64,000 nucleotides of DNA, taken from the NCBI RefSeq assembly GCF_026151205.1, contig NC_087073.1, positions 10,578,636-10,642,635 of the forward strand, in the 5' to 3' direction. Source of the stretch: Bolinopsis microptera (lineage: Eukaryota > Ctenophora > Tentaculata > Lobata > Bolinopsidae). Position 1 is the stretch's first letter. Each line of letters opens with the position of its first letter. Shown piece after piece: positions 43,613 to 54,684 of this stretch. The position numbers and the translations under genes were made by a program. The notes beneath the pieces were generated by a model. It saw nothing but the letters and a program-made list of their open reading frames with translations. It was not told where the DNA came from and did no database searches.

Positions 43613-44111
43613 CCCTACTATACAGTATACACGAGAGAACTATACAAGTTTTCGCAGTAGAACTATACAAGTTTTCGCAGTAATCGTGACATATCTGCCA
43701 GCGTTTATTAGGGATCTTATATTAACTAATGTTTATATATGTCAACATATCTGTATCCTGGTGTTTTGCTGAAGATTAAGTTCAAATTAGCAATACGGAT
43801 AACATTTTCATTCTATAAATTCAATGACAAGTAGTTTCATTTCTTAATCAACTTTCACCTCTTCAAGCTGTATAACTTACCCGAAAAACTTAAATGTTGC
43901 GTTGATGTAATCTGTAACATATTACTAACTACAATATGTACAGTTTGATTGTATACACATGCACATAACCATGGATAACATATTACCAAAATTAGGATAA
44001 TAAGCTCTGTTAATTTGCAGGTGGAGTTATATACCTGAGTAGTAACTATGGTAACTAAGTGGTAACTAGGTGGTAACTTAGTAACTAGGTGGTAACTAAG
44101 TTAATTTGCAG
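43613..44111. other. Right flank of the zinc-finger cluster and end of the 22-kb hobbit intron
   Basis: No gene. The last 100 bp contain a duplicated acceptor (44011-44027 and 44100-44111) separated by a GGTGGTAACTAA array. Confidence 0.6.
44036..44101. repeat. GGTAACTA(A/G)(G)T array, inverted kin of the 12-bp minisatellite
   Basis: About five units of (T)GGTAACTAGG between two copies of TTAATTTGCAGGTGGAGTT. The reverse complement contains GTTACCACCTAG, the unit of the array at 13961-14420. Confidence 0.85.
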
Positions 44112-45381
44112 GTGGAGTTTGAGGACTACGAGTTCGACCAGAAGATCTCACAGAACTACCTGATAATGCAGGCTGCTTGCAGGGAGATAGAGAGTAGTAT
44201 GGGAAACTTTGAGAGACAGGGATCTGATACTCCTGAGCCGGAGAACCAGCAACTTAACTGTAAGTTAGTTTGGGGGGGGGATCTGAGGGGGGGGGGGCAA
44301 CTTTGAGAGACAGGGATTGGGGGAGGGGATCTGCGTTGTAACTTAAATGTACCGGAGGGGGTTCTTGACACCTATATACATATGATACGATAGTTTGAAG
44401 TAACAGAAGCTTTGAAAAACATGTGTTAATCGTATTCAAACCAAATGTAAATCAGAAATATAGCTAAAATCACACATGTGTCCATCAACTAGCCTCTAAC
44501 TAATGTATAATTTAACTTTACAGTATCTGAACTTGCTGACAACTCCTTCACAACTAGTTCAAGTTTCTGGGAGACTTACTACGACTTCCAGCGGTTTTAC
44601 AAGGTACCTATAGCAGTTAAACCTTTTAGTGTACCTCAAACTTGGCTACCTTTAGTAATGCCCTTGGTTGTTCTTAGTTACCCTTAGTAACCCTTAGTAA
44701 TACCTTTAGTTACCTTAATTACTTAGTTACCCTTAGTTACCCTTAGTAATGCCCTTAGTTATACCTTTAGTTACCCTTAATTACTTAGTTACCCTTAGTT
44801 ACCCTTAGCAATACCTTTAGTTACCCTTAATTACTTAGTTACCCTTACCGTAACTCTCCCAGGAGCAGGCAGAGAAGACTCCAGAAGAAGCAGTGAAGCT
44901 AGCAACCCTCTTAGTAACAGAAGTGCGTATGTGTGTCTGTGCTGATGAGAGTCTGAACGGGCATGACAACGTAGTGGACATGATTAACAGGCTGGATGAC
45001 GGGACTGAGGTTCCACCTGATCTCAGGTCAGTCAGAAAATGGGCACTAAGTATTGAGCATCGATCTTTAACTAATTAACTAAATGTATAATTACAGGGTT
45101 TAATTAACAAGTTAACTGATATTGAACTAATTAACTAATTGTATAATTACCGGGTTTAATTAACTAGTGAATCGATCTTTAACTAATTAACTAATTGTAA
45201 AATTACTGGGTTTAATTAACAAGTTAACTGGTATTGAACTAATTAACTAATTGTATAATTACCGGGTTCAGGTTCACCACCCTCTGGGGACGAGCTGTGT
45301 CCGGTACCTGGACCACCTTTTCCCTACAACTCCGCAACTTCAGCACTGAACTGATACGAATCAACAACGGAGCTATCAGGG
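44112..45381 (+). CDS. BLTP2: Hobbit/KIAA0100 exons 20-23
   Basis: Exons 44112-44259, 44524-44603, 44863-45026 and 45272-45381 continue the 19-exon segment ending at 21894 in phase 0. They encode VEFEDYEFDQKISQNYLIMQ (KIAA0100: FEVKLHDNYELM), a helical linker, FWETYYDFQRFYK, EEAVKLATLLVTEVRMCVCA and FTTLWGRAVSGTWTTFSLQL. They correspond to the middle of the protein, before the GFWDK-like region. The three introns here are short, and two are built of tandem repeats that run into the acceptor. The next exon lies 16.5 kb downstream (61844). Similarity is from memory of the human protein. Confidence 0.9.
44640..44850. repeat. TTACCCTTAG(T/TAA) array
   Basis: Irregular tandem array occupying hobbit intron 21 and running to about 12 bp from the acceptor at 44862. 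Each unit ends in a pyrimidine stretch plus TAG. Confidence 0.9.
45068..45271. repeat. 56-bp repeat, 3.6 copies; last copy forms the splice acceptor
   Basis: Units start at about 45069, 45125, 45181 and 45237 with AACTAATTAACTAA. The fourth is cut short at ACCGGGTTCAG, the acceptor of hobbit exon 23. The equivalent point in copy 1 reads ATTACAGGGTTT, also acceptor-like. Confidence 0.93.
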
Positions 45382-47238
45382 GTTAGTCTTACCCTACTTT
45401 TAAAAGGGGATTTTCGATATAATAGTTGTCCAACAAACTAGGACCAGTGACCGAACTTTTGAGGGGTCCCGATCCCAACCGCCCACTGGTGCCCGCGGTG
45501 CTGCTATGCCCATATTTGGTCCCTTTTTTGCTCAATGATGCCAAATCATCTCAACATGCCCAAATCCCAGATTTAGGTGCTCCACTTACAGTGGTCTCCT
45601 GACCTCGATTTGCTTGAATCTCAAAAATGGTATTTTGTCGAGCTGAACATCCTGCATCCTTTGAACATCTTCGATTTGCTTCAATCTCAACAAGAATTGC
45701 GCCGGTTAGCAGACGCTAGATTTCCATCAACCGTAGTGATTGCCATGCCTTTTAAAATTTAAAATTAAAATTAACGATAGTTTCATGTTGGTCAAAATGT
45801 TAAATAATGGTTCTTTATTCACCATTCTTGGGGCGCTACGGAACACAAAATGGAGGGGTTGTCAATTAGTCAAATTTAAAAAGTTAAATGACCGGACACC
45901 GTAGCGCCTGCGTCTGTGTGGTGATATGCAGTTAAAAGTCATGAAATACGTAGTAGGTAACCGTAATGCAACTCATGATAACAGTTATGGTCCATTTCGT
46001 ATAACAAATCAAGCTCTCGCAACAAAACGAGAAGTTAGTACGTTGTACTGCATCATGATCAATGATCAAGTAAAGAAAAGCGTGAGCTACAGGCTACTCA
46101 ACACGTCATGTAATGTATAAAATCCGGGAAATCGCTTGTTATCTAAATCAATTGGCGCCGCGCGCAATCGAAAGTGTAATTCGATCAATCGTAAAATCGT
46201 GCAAACGTATGCGGAGGGTAACCATGGCGACTAAACCATAACTGCTCTGCGCGCGGAGAATATGCATTAAAATAACGTATGCGGAGGGTTATGCATGTTT
46301 TGCTTTGTGACACCACGAAAAACTTAGCTACCTACTATACCCATTCTCAATTCCTTCCACTTCTATACATCTTATGCCTTTTTAAAGAAAAAGACAGTTG
46401 ATGTAAAAAATGGCGAGCTGGAGGCCTGTCTTAAAGGTTCTAGTTCGACGTATCAGAGCTTCTTCAGCTAATGGATATGAGTGTGTCATCTTTAGAGGCA
46501 CTAATTTTACAGTGTATCATGTATGTGTCTTTTCGTGTCATCATTTTTTGTTTTGTCTTCATTCGTTTATTCTTTTTGACTGTATAATTTTTAATTAGTT
46601 ATCTTATAGAACTAGTTCACTTCACTCGCGGACAGTCCTTGTTTCATCCCTAGCTCACACTTTCATTACGACTTTGGTCGCCTACCACATGTCTCTACTT
46701 TACTTCTTTGGCTTAATTTTCTTAAGTGTGATCTCTTTCAATTTACCTCGAGGAGACTTTGCTATTTATGTTGTAATTTAAGTAGTCTCGTTTTCAAATA
46801 GTCTCGTTTTCAAGTAATCTCGTTTTCAAGTAGTCTCGTTTTTAAGTAGTCTCGTTTTCAAGTAGTCTCGTTTTCAAGTAGTCTCGTTTTCAAGTAGTCT
46901 CGTTTTTAAGTAGTCTCGTTTTCTATTTGCCTGTCAATATTATGCAAAATCAGTCCTTGCCTACATCAATCTAAGCATACTATAACTATTTCTTCTCATC
47001 ACACCTTATTATGCGTATCACTTAATTAAAAAATTTTTCAGTTCTTTCTGAACAATCAAGTCATTATAAAGCACCACACTCTGTGACTATAAGGACCTTC
47101 ACCCTGCAACATGACTATTACACCTCATCACTCGTTAAATATTTAAATTAAATCGTTTGAGATTTTGAATCGATAATTAACCCTAATTATCTTCGCTCGT
47201 GCTTCCACTTAATTAAAGGCACGTTACTCCATGTTCTA
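45382..47238. other. Left part of the 16.5-kb hobbit intron; no gene supported
   Basis: Mixed unique AT-rich DNA. The frames at 45577, 45926 and 46410 are not recognisable proteins. It contains the 16-bp array at 46779-46922. Confidence 0.4.
46779..46922. repeat. 16-bp minisatellite GTAGTCTCGTTTTCAA, 9 copies
   Basis: Head-to-tail copies with single-base variants (AATAGTC, AATCTCG, GTTTTTAAG). Confidence 0.95.
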
Positions 47239-48558
47239 CTATTCTAGCTCCTCATGGAAGTGAGTAATCTCTAAACTAAGGTTCAGTTTACTATTTGTCC
47301 ACTTCTTCTCTGCCAAAGACCTGTTTCCCTGCACTTTGCTTTTAACACCATCATTCATCCTCCATGATATTCCAACTCCAGGTCCAAGTATTTTTTTATT
47401 GAAATCTTTCAAATCAGTCAATTACATACAAGTTTACACAATGAATTAGTTAAATATAATATTGTCCTCTAAGCATGGATTGTCAAAGTTGAAATTGTCT
47501 CGGACAAAATGTATGTAACCAAAGGACCTGAGGGTCACCAAAACACAGATATTGAGTGCAAATGCAGCTCCTGCACAAGCATGGGCCCTTATAAAATTGT
47601 AATAAGTTACTTTAAACAAAATCACACACCCATTCAATAAATTCATAAAATATTGTGCTGTGAGATGAAATTGAGAAATATGTGAATGCAGACAGCAAGA
47701 ATAGATAATCTTGAATAAACTATTTTACGGATTTGTTTCTATTGAATAGTCAAGTTCAGAGTCCGAATCCACCGGGATAATTTTCCCCCACATGTAAGTG
47801 GAAAGTTTACTTTTAAAATCAGTGATACTCTCTATCTCACGGATATCTAGAGGAATGTGATTCCACTTAGTGTGGGTCCTATAGAAGAAATTCTTGGCAA
47901 AAGCGTTGGAGCTAGCTCGAGGTGAGATAGAGCTTACAAAACATAGAGAGTCCATGTGACTATTTCTGAGCCTTGAGTGGCCTTGAAATGGTTGCAAATA
48001 TGAGGGTAAAGTGACAGGTATATGTTGCTTCACAATTTTAAAGAAGAAGATGAGATCCAAGAAGTCAAAGCGGTCTTCAATCGGCATAATCTTCAGCTGT
48101 CTGCATTTTTGAATGTATGTGGATGGTGGATAACTCATATACTCCTCGTGAAGAATCCACTTAATAGCACGCTTTTGGAGGCCCTCCAGCTTGCTTATCT
48201 GGGATTTTGCGACTGGTCTCCATATAACCGAGCAATGCTCAAAAAGGCTCCTCACTAAAGTGAGATACAGTACTCTACGACGATTTACGTCTTGGACAAA
48301 ATAACAATTTCTTCTCGCCATGCCTAATTTTTGGTTTGCCTTAGAAAGGACCTTGGAGCACTGATCTTTCCAATCGAGATTTGATGTCACAATTACACCC
48401 AGATCCTTTTCATGATCAACATAGTCAAGTGTGATTCTTCCCATGGAGTATACAAAGTTAAAGAGTGGTAGGACACTAAGGAGGGAAACTGTTTCGGATA
48501 TCCTATAGGGAAGTATAGTTTGACTTTTATGCCGCACTACATATATTAGCCCATGCAC
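47239..48558 (-). mobile_element. 5'-truncated non-LTR retrotransposon (LINE) with C-terminal ORF2 fragment
   Basis: The minus-strand frame 48558-47725 (277 codons) contains DLGVIVTSNLDWKDQCSKVL, LVRSLFEHCSVIWRPVAKSQ and LEGLQKRAIKWIL. This is the region that follows the reverse-transcriptase domain in CR1/jockey-like LINEs found across animals. The catalytic RT core and endonuclease are absent, so the copy is 5'-truncated and cannot move itself. Downstream to 47239 is the presumed 3' UTR; the same tail recurs at 51693-51790. It lies antisense in the hobbit intron. Confidence 0.85.
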
Positions 48559-49016
48559 CGTAGAAGATCAGTGTTCCAGCCTCCAGAACGGTAATAATAA
48601 TGATAACACCTGCCACACAAGTCACAAGGGTTACCCAACAGTACGGGGCCACTGCACACTTTCACATAGAAGAGCGTGCTCTACCAAGCCTGTTAGTCAC
48701 CTGTAAGCTATAAGGGGACGAGTAACACGAGCCCTTCACCGCACCGCACCACGTCCTCATTTACTCAGGTTTATAGATTGCTAATGATTAGTTCACCTGT
48801 TACATTGCTTCAGCTGATAGCCTCTTATACGGATACATCTTTTACAACTACAATGTTAGTGTGCAGTTTCCACTTACTTTCAACGAGTATCTCCATTTCA
48901 ACATAGTTTAATCAAATCTTATTTGTTTTGCACATCATACAATTATTGATATTAATGAAAAGGTTTTGGATTTTGATTGTCGAATTTCCCCTTTCAATAT
49001 ATTCCCTTCTAGAGCA
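48559..49016. other. Upstream flank of the first GALNT-like copy
   Basis: No gene. CTTCTAGAGCAATG precedes the start, paralleled by TTCCTAGAGCAATG before the second copy. Confidence 0.4.
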
Positions 49017-50773
49017 ATGAGACTGCTGAGAAGGAGATGTGTTATCCGACCTATCCTCTACTACACTGGTATAGCTCTGCTGTTATGTGCGGGAATATTC
49101 TACAGCTTCACTGCTTCTGAGGAGGGTAATATGTACTGGACAACAGGGGTTTGGTCTCAAAATAGAAGTGAAACTATCATCAATCAGACCGAGACTTTGG
49201 TGACTCGAAGCAGCGATGTTTTGATTCCTAATACGAAACCAAGATTATATTTTGAAACAGATGCCTCATATAGAGAACGCTTAGAACTGGAATCAAACAT
49301 CCAGTACAGTGCTATGTTCAAGAAACTGGATAAGCCCTATTTTGATACAAGAGAGGGGTACAATGAAAGTTATGTGGACTCTCTACCTCTGCTTCGGAAT
49401 ATTCCAGACTACAGACCTCCTGGTTGTGAGAACATCACCTACCCCACCAGCAACACCACTGTCTCCGTCCTCCTAAACTATCACAACGAGGTCCTCTCTC
49501 TTCTGCTCCGCTCTATCTACACCATCCTAGCTGCTATTCCTCCGCATAACTTATGTGAGCTGATATTGGTGGACGATGCCAGTAATTTCACTTCTTATCC
49601 GGACCTGGAGAGGTTGGAGCCCCTTGTTTCTCAGTTTACTGTCACAGTCAGGTATTTCAGGTTTGAAACTAACAGGGGACTGATTTATTCAAGGGTTTTT
49701 GCAGCTAAGAAGGCTAGGGGTGAGACTTTACTTGTTCTGGATAGTCACGTTGAGATGAGGAAGGGATTTCTGGAGCCGCTGCTGCAGATCTCTGACAGAA
49801 ATTACCGAGCTATTATTGCTCCCGTGTTTGATTTCATCGAGACCTTCAAGATGATCCACTGGAATTACGATGGTCATGGTCTTGGATATGACGCATATCT
49901 CAACTGGGTATGGGTCGTCAATGTAACAACTGGAACAGAACCCTTGGAAGATGCCTGGTATATTAGGTGGAGCGTTTCTAATGACTAAGCGGCGTATGGA
50001 GGAGATAGATTATTTCGGAAAAGGTCTGGTCGGATGGGGAGGTGAGAATATAGATATTTCTCTTAAGAATCTGATGTGTGGTGGGGAAATCTGGGGAGTT
50101 CCTTGTTCCAGGTGCCTTCACTTTGCTGCTTCTAGGAAACCTCAGTTCCACGGTGATCGTGTGCGCGCATCTGAGACTAACAATGAAGTTACAGTCGCTA
50201 AATCTTATTTAGATGATCATCAGTTTGAGGAGTTTTTGAAGGGTAGACCTGGATATAAGGAGGATCTCGCCGATAAGAGGGCTGTTGCAGAGAATCAGAA
50301 ACTGTTACAAGACTTGAAATGTGATAGAGATTGGGAGTGGGTGAGGGATCATTTGATGGATCCTGTTATAGAGAGCTTTCTCCTCTAAAAGCCAGATCGC
50401 TGTAGGGTTGATGTTTGGTGAGCAGTGTATCAAAGTTGAGGGTGAAGATGTTTTTAAACTTCACTCCTGCGACAGTTCTCAGCCGTTTGTTAACCAGTTG
50501 AGGCTATCTAAAAGGTTTGAATTCCGGTGGGGTAAGCAGAAGTGTTTTGACATCGGCTGGACTCCTCCCAGATTAGCATCCTGTCACCGTCAAGAAGGGC
50601 ATCAGAAGTTCCATTATTCTATCCTTACTAAACAATTGTCTAACAAGGCTCAAGATTCTTGTCTTACGTTCAATCCTGAGGACTCAACATTAGCCTTTAA
50701 AAAATGCGCTCAAAACAGTCCTGATCAAAAACTTTATTTTAAAACGATCTACCACCCAGATTTGATACCGTAG
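49017..50773 (+). pseudogene. GALNT-like glycosyltransferase copy 1, broken by two 1-bp insertions
   Basis: Co-linear with and nearly identical to the intact copy at 52562-54316. An extra C in ACAGAACCCTTGG (about 49943) shifts the frame inside the catalytic domain before the WGGEN motif. A second extra base in GAGAGCTTTCTCC (about 50376) shifts it again before the lectin-like part. Open segments are therefore 49017-49988, about 49950-50388 and 50408-50773. The product from the first frame would lack part of the catalytic domain. Close identity to copy 2 implies recent loss, or assembly error. Confidence 0.88.
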
Positions 50774-51692
50774 TGAAATATACTGGTTTATATATACAGC
50801 GATCAGGCTATCTATTATATTCCATAACTGCTTTCACTGATCAATTCCTCCATTTCACAATGTTCTAGGTCAATTAATAATGATGATCTCCCGATTTCGA
50901 TAAACAATGTTTCATTTTTCATCTCGTGTTGTAGTTACCTGTAAAAAACGACGAAGGGGGTGATCATGATAAAATCAACACAGAAGATGGTGAAATTGTT
51001 AACCCCTCCAGGTGATGAGGGTAATTGTCGAGGTGCTGATTAAACGGGCCGTATATTATTCACTTTGATCGCTCATTCTTCTATAACCTCACCTATGACA
51101 TAACACCCTTTGTTTTCTTAACTGTTACCAAACTATCAGCATCTGCCTCCTATGCGAGGGAAGTAGACTAGTTTAATACAGGGTTACCCTTATATTTTTA
51201 CTGTTAACATTGGCCTCGTCAAAGCACGCATCTCCATGTAGATTAGGGAGGAAGATTTCTGTTCAGTATTATACGTATTCATCCTTTGAGTTAGACGTCT
51301 TTGGAGTTTGATTAGTTGGAAATTTTTTCTTATATTTGAGTCTATGCAAATGGTATTATTTGACAAATTATCTCCTTTTCACTTATTGTTCATTGTGGTC
51401 ACGCATCAAATCAATGGTGAATTGTGATAACACCACCAGGTTTATATGGCCCACTCGGAATATGAAAGGAAATTGTGTAAAGAAGTTAATACTCTATTAT
51501 AGGGTTGCGTGTGGGCAGTCACCCTTCGGCAACTCAGTAGTCAGTATGCACTGTTCCTATAGGGAACCCTCAACCCATCTCTAAAATACAAAACACAACA
51601 ATATCTACTTACGTTCCCATGATGTGGGAACGATATGATATGTTCAACACAGATACACAAACTAATCATACTATTTACTACTACTTCTACTA

Positions 51693-51790
51693 CTATTCTA
51701 GCTCCTCATGGAACTAAAAGTAGTCTCTAAATTGAGGGTCAATTTACTATTTGTCCACTTATTCTCTGCCAAAGACCTGTTTCCCTGCAT
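51693..51790 (-). mobile_element. LINE 3'-tail remnant
   Basis: CTATTCTAGCTCCTCATGGA and CCAAAGACCTGTTTCCCTGC match 47239-47335, the 3' region of the truncated LINE, in the same orientation. Confidence 0.75.
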
Positions 51791-52180
51791 CTGTATAATT
51801 GGGCACTTACTCCCTTCCCCGATTCCTTTGTTTGTTGTTTCTCTCTTCCCCGGTTCTATCTTCTGTTAGTTTTAACCAACTGATGTACTTATATGAGTAG
51901 CGTTGTTCAATTAGTATCATATTAATTGTGCATTTACTGCAATTAATATGAACGATGTTCCTTGTATAATTGGGTCCTTACTCCCTTCCCCGATTCCTTT
52001 GTTTGTTGTTTCTCTCTTCCCCGGTTCTATCTTCTGTTAGTTTTAACCAACTGATGTACTTATATGAGTAGCGTTGTTCAATTAGTATTATATTAATTGT
52101 GCATTCACTGCAATTAATATGAACGATGTTCCTTGTATAATTGGGAACTTACTCCCTTCCCCGATTCCTTTGTTTGCCGT
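51790..52180. repeat. ~175-bp tandem repeat, 2.2 copies
   Basis: TGTATAATTGGG(C/T)(A/C)CTTACTCCC to AATATGAACGATGTTCCT is repeated at 51790, 51965 and, partially, 52136. Confidence 0.9.
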
Positions 52181-52561
52181 TTCTCTGGCTACAAGACAAC
52201 TTCACCCAATTTGTACTTTTCCTTAACTGGGTAGCTTGGGAGATTAATTATAAACCCAATCAGTTTACCTAGTTAACTTTGCAACGACAACTTCACCCAA
52301 TCATCACTAGAAATTTAGAGATCACTTAAAAATTAGACAGGTTTCCAAATGCAGCTTTAGCAGCTTTAGCTGTGGAGTCAAAACAGAGACAATGTTTCAT
52401 TAATGTAAATTTTAAAAGGTTATTTTAATAATACTAAATTATTTATTAACAATATTAATATAATATCCTTTTAAAATTTAAATTAATGCTACATTGTCTA
52501 ATATATATATATATTAGCCCATGTACTTTTCCCCCCTGTGACTGCAATAGTTCCTAGAGCA

Positions 52562-54316
52562 ATGAGACTGCTGAGAAGGAGATGTATTACCAGACCTATC
52601 CTCTACTACACTGGTATAGTTCTGCTGTTATGTGCGGGAATACTCTACAGCTTCACTGCTTCTGAGGAGGGTATTATTTACTGGACAACAGGGTTTTGCT
52701 CTCAAAATAGAAGTGAAACTATCATCAATCAGACCGAGACTTTGGTGACTCGAAGCAGCGATGTTTTGATTCCCAATACGAAACCAAGATTATATTTTGA
52801 AACAGATGCCTCATATAGAGAACGCTTAGAACTGGAATCAAACATCCAGTACAGTGCTATGTTCAAGAAACTGGATAAGCCCTATTTTGATACAAGAGAG
52901 GGGTACAATGAAAGTTATGTGGACTCTCTACCCCTGCTTCGGAATATTCCAGACTACAGACCCCCTGGGTGTGATAACATCACCTACCCCACCAGCAACA
53001 CCACTGTCTCCGTCATCCTGAACTATCACAACGAGGTCCTCTCTCTTCTGCTTCGCTCTATCTACACCATCCTAGCTGCTATTCCTCCGCATAACTTATG
53101 TGAGCTGATATTGGTGGACGATGCCAGTAATTTCACTTCTTATCCGGACCTGGAGAGGTTGGAGCCCCTTGTTTCTCAGTTTACTGTCACAGTCAGGCAT
53201 TTCAGGTTTGAAACTAACAGGGGACTGATTTATTCAAGGGTTTTTGCAGCTAAGAAGGCTAGGGGTGAGACTTTACTTGTTCTGGATAGTCACGTTGAGA
53301 TGAGGAAGGGATTTCTGGAGCCGCTGCTGCAGATCTCAGACAGAAATTACCGGGCTATTGTTGCTCCCGTGTTTGATTTCATCGAGACCTTCAAGATGAT
53401 CCACTGGAATTACGATGGTCATGGTCTTGGATATGACGCATATCTCAACTGGGTATGGGTCGTCAATGTAACAACTGGAACAGAACCTTGGAAGATGCCT
53501 GGTATATTAGGTGGAGCGTTTCTAATGACTAAGCGGCGTATGGAGGAGATAGATTATTTCGGAAAAGGTCTGGTCGGATGGGGAGGTGAGAATATAGATA
53601 TTTCTCTTAAGAATCTGATGTGTGGTGGGGAAATCTGGGGAGTTCCTTGTTCCAGGTGCCTTCACTTTGCTGCTTCTAGGAAACCTCAGTTCCACGGAGA
53701 TCGTGTGCGCGCATCTGAGACTAACAATGAAGTTACAGTTGCTAAATCCTATCTAGATGATCATCAGTTTGAGGAGTTTTTGAAGGGTAGACCTGGATAT
53801 AAGGAGGATCTCGCCGATAAGAGGGCTGTTGCAGAAAATCAGAAACTGTTACAAGACTTGAAATGTGATAGAGATTGGGAGTGGGTGAGGGATCACTTAA
53901 TGGATCCTGTTATAGAGAGTTTCTCCTCTAAAAGCCAGATCGCTGTAGGGATGATGTTTGGTGAGCAGTGTATCAAGGTTGAGGGTGAAGATGTTTTTAA
54001 ACTTCACTCCTGCGACAGTTCTCAGCCGTTTGTTAACCAGTTGAGGCTATCTAAAAGGTTTGAATTCCGGTGGGGTAAGCAGAAGTGTTTTGACATCGGC
54101 TGGACTCCTCCCAGATTAGCATCCTGTCACCGTCAAGAAGGGCATCAGAAGTTCCATTATTCTATCCTTACTAAACAATTGTCTAACAAGGCTCAAGATT
54201 CTTGTCTTACGTTCAATCCTGAGGACTCAACGTTAGCTTTTAAAAAATGCGCTAAAAACAGTCCTAATCAAAAACTTTATTTTAAAACGATCTTCCACTC
54301 AGATTTGATACCATAG
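52562..54316 (+). CDS. Polypeptide N-acetylgalactosaminyltransferase-like protein (GT27), intronless, intact
   Basis: 584 residues from MRLLRRRCITRP, the start shared with the broken copy; an in-frame ATG 24 bp upstream is copy-specific. It is a type II Golgi topology protein: short basic tail, membrane helix ILYYTGIVLLLCAGILYSFT, then a lumenal stem with several sequons. Catalytic motifs: SVILNYHNEVLSLLLRSI (family FHNE..StLLR), LILVDDAS, VLDSHVEMRKGFLEPLL with the metal-binding DxH near residue 242, and LVGWGGENIDISLKNLMCGG followed by PCSRCLH. A divergent C-terminal ricin-like lectin region with spaced cysteines follows (about 455-580). The family transfers GalNAc from UDP-GalNAc to Ser/Thr of mucin-type glycoproteins. 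The usual PCSRVGHxxR is PCSRCLHFAA, so donor-loop contacts differ. The absence of introns suggests origin by retroposition. Donor specificity is not shown. Confidence 0.9.
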   Translation: MRLLRRRCITRPILYYTGIVLLLCAGILYSFTASEEGIIYWTTGFCSQNRSETIINQTETLVTRSSDVLIPNTKPRLYFETDASYRERLELESNIQYSAMFKKLDKPYFDTREGYNESYVDSLPLLRNIPDYRPPGCDNITYPTSNTTVSVILNYHNEVLSLLLRSIYTILAAIPPHNLCELILVDDASNFTSYPDLERLEPLVSQFTVTVRHFRFETNRGLIYSRVFAAKKARGETLLVLDSHVEMRKGFLEPLLQISDRNYRAIVAPVFDFIETFKMIHWNYDGHGLGYDAYLNWVWVVNVTTGTEPWKMPGILGGAFLMTKRRMEEIDYFGKGLVGWGGENIDISLKNLMCGGEIWGVPCSRCLHFAASRKPQFHGDRVRASETNNEVTVAKSYLDDHQFEEFLKGRPGYKEDLADKRAVAENQKLLQDLKCDRDWEWVRDHLMDPVIESFSSKSQIAVGMMFGEQCIKVEGEDVFKLHSCDSSQPFVNQLRLSKRFEFRWGKQKCFDIGWTPPRLASCHRQEGHQKFHYSILTKQLSNKAQDSCLTFNPEDSTLAFKKCAKNSPNQKLYFKTIFHSDLIP

Positions 54317-54684
54317 TGAAATATATTGGCTTTATATACAGCAATCAGGTTAATTATTTCACAAACAGTTCAGTTGAGTTGACCGATAATTTTTTTGCTT
54401 CAGATCTTCCATCAAAATTACTTCCTTCTTTCAATTTGATGTAAAATGATTTCAAACTAATGAGCATGAATCAGTCCTTTAACTTTCCAAAATACACAGT
54501 TTTTTCTCTCAAATCTTAGTCTTATGCAAGTCCCCATCTTAAATAGCGATATTTGGTTATGTATAGAACAGTGCATTTAAGGCAGTGACTCAACCGGGAA
54601 ATGATGTAAAATAACTTTGCGAATATTACTATGGAAACTTAATGAGCGAGAGCACGTTTCCTTGATTTTTGTAGTGGATTTGTA

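Larger units (their letters stand above)
50774..52561. other. Spacer between the two GALNT copies
   Basis: No gene. It contains a LINE 3'-tail copy (51693-51790) and a 174-bp tandem repeat (51790-52180). ATATATTAGCCCATG at 52508 also occurs at 48541 next to the LINE, indicating that this flank was copied along with the gene. Confidence 0.5.

Noticed and set aside
46410-46598. 62-codon frame MASWRPVLKVLVRRIRASSA
   Set aside because: Starts plausibly but soon becomes hydrophobic low-complexity sequence; no family, splice or conservation evidence.
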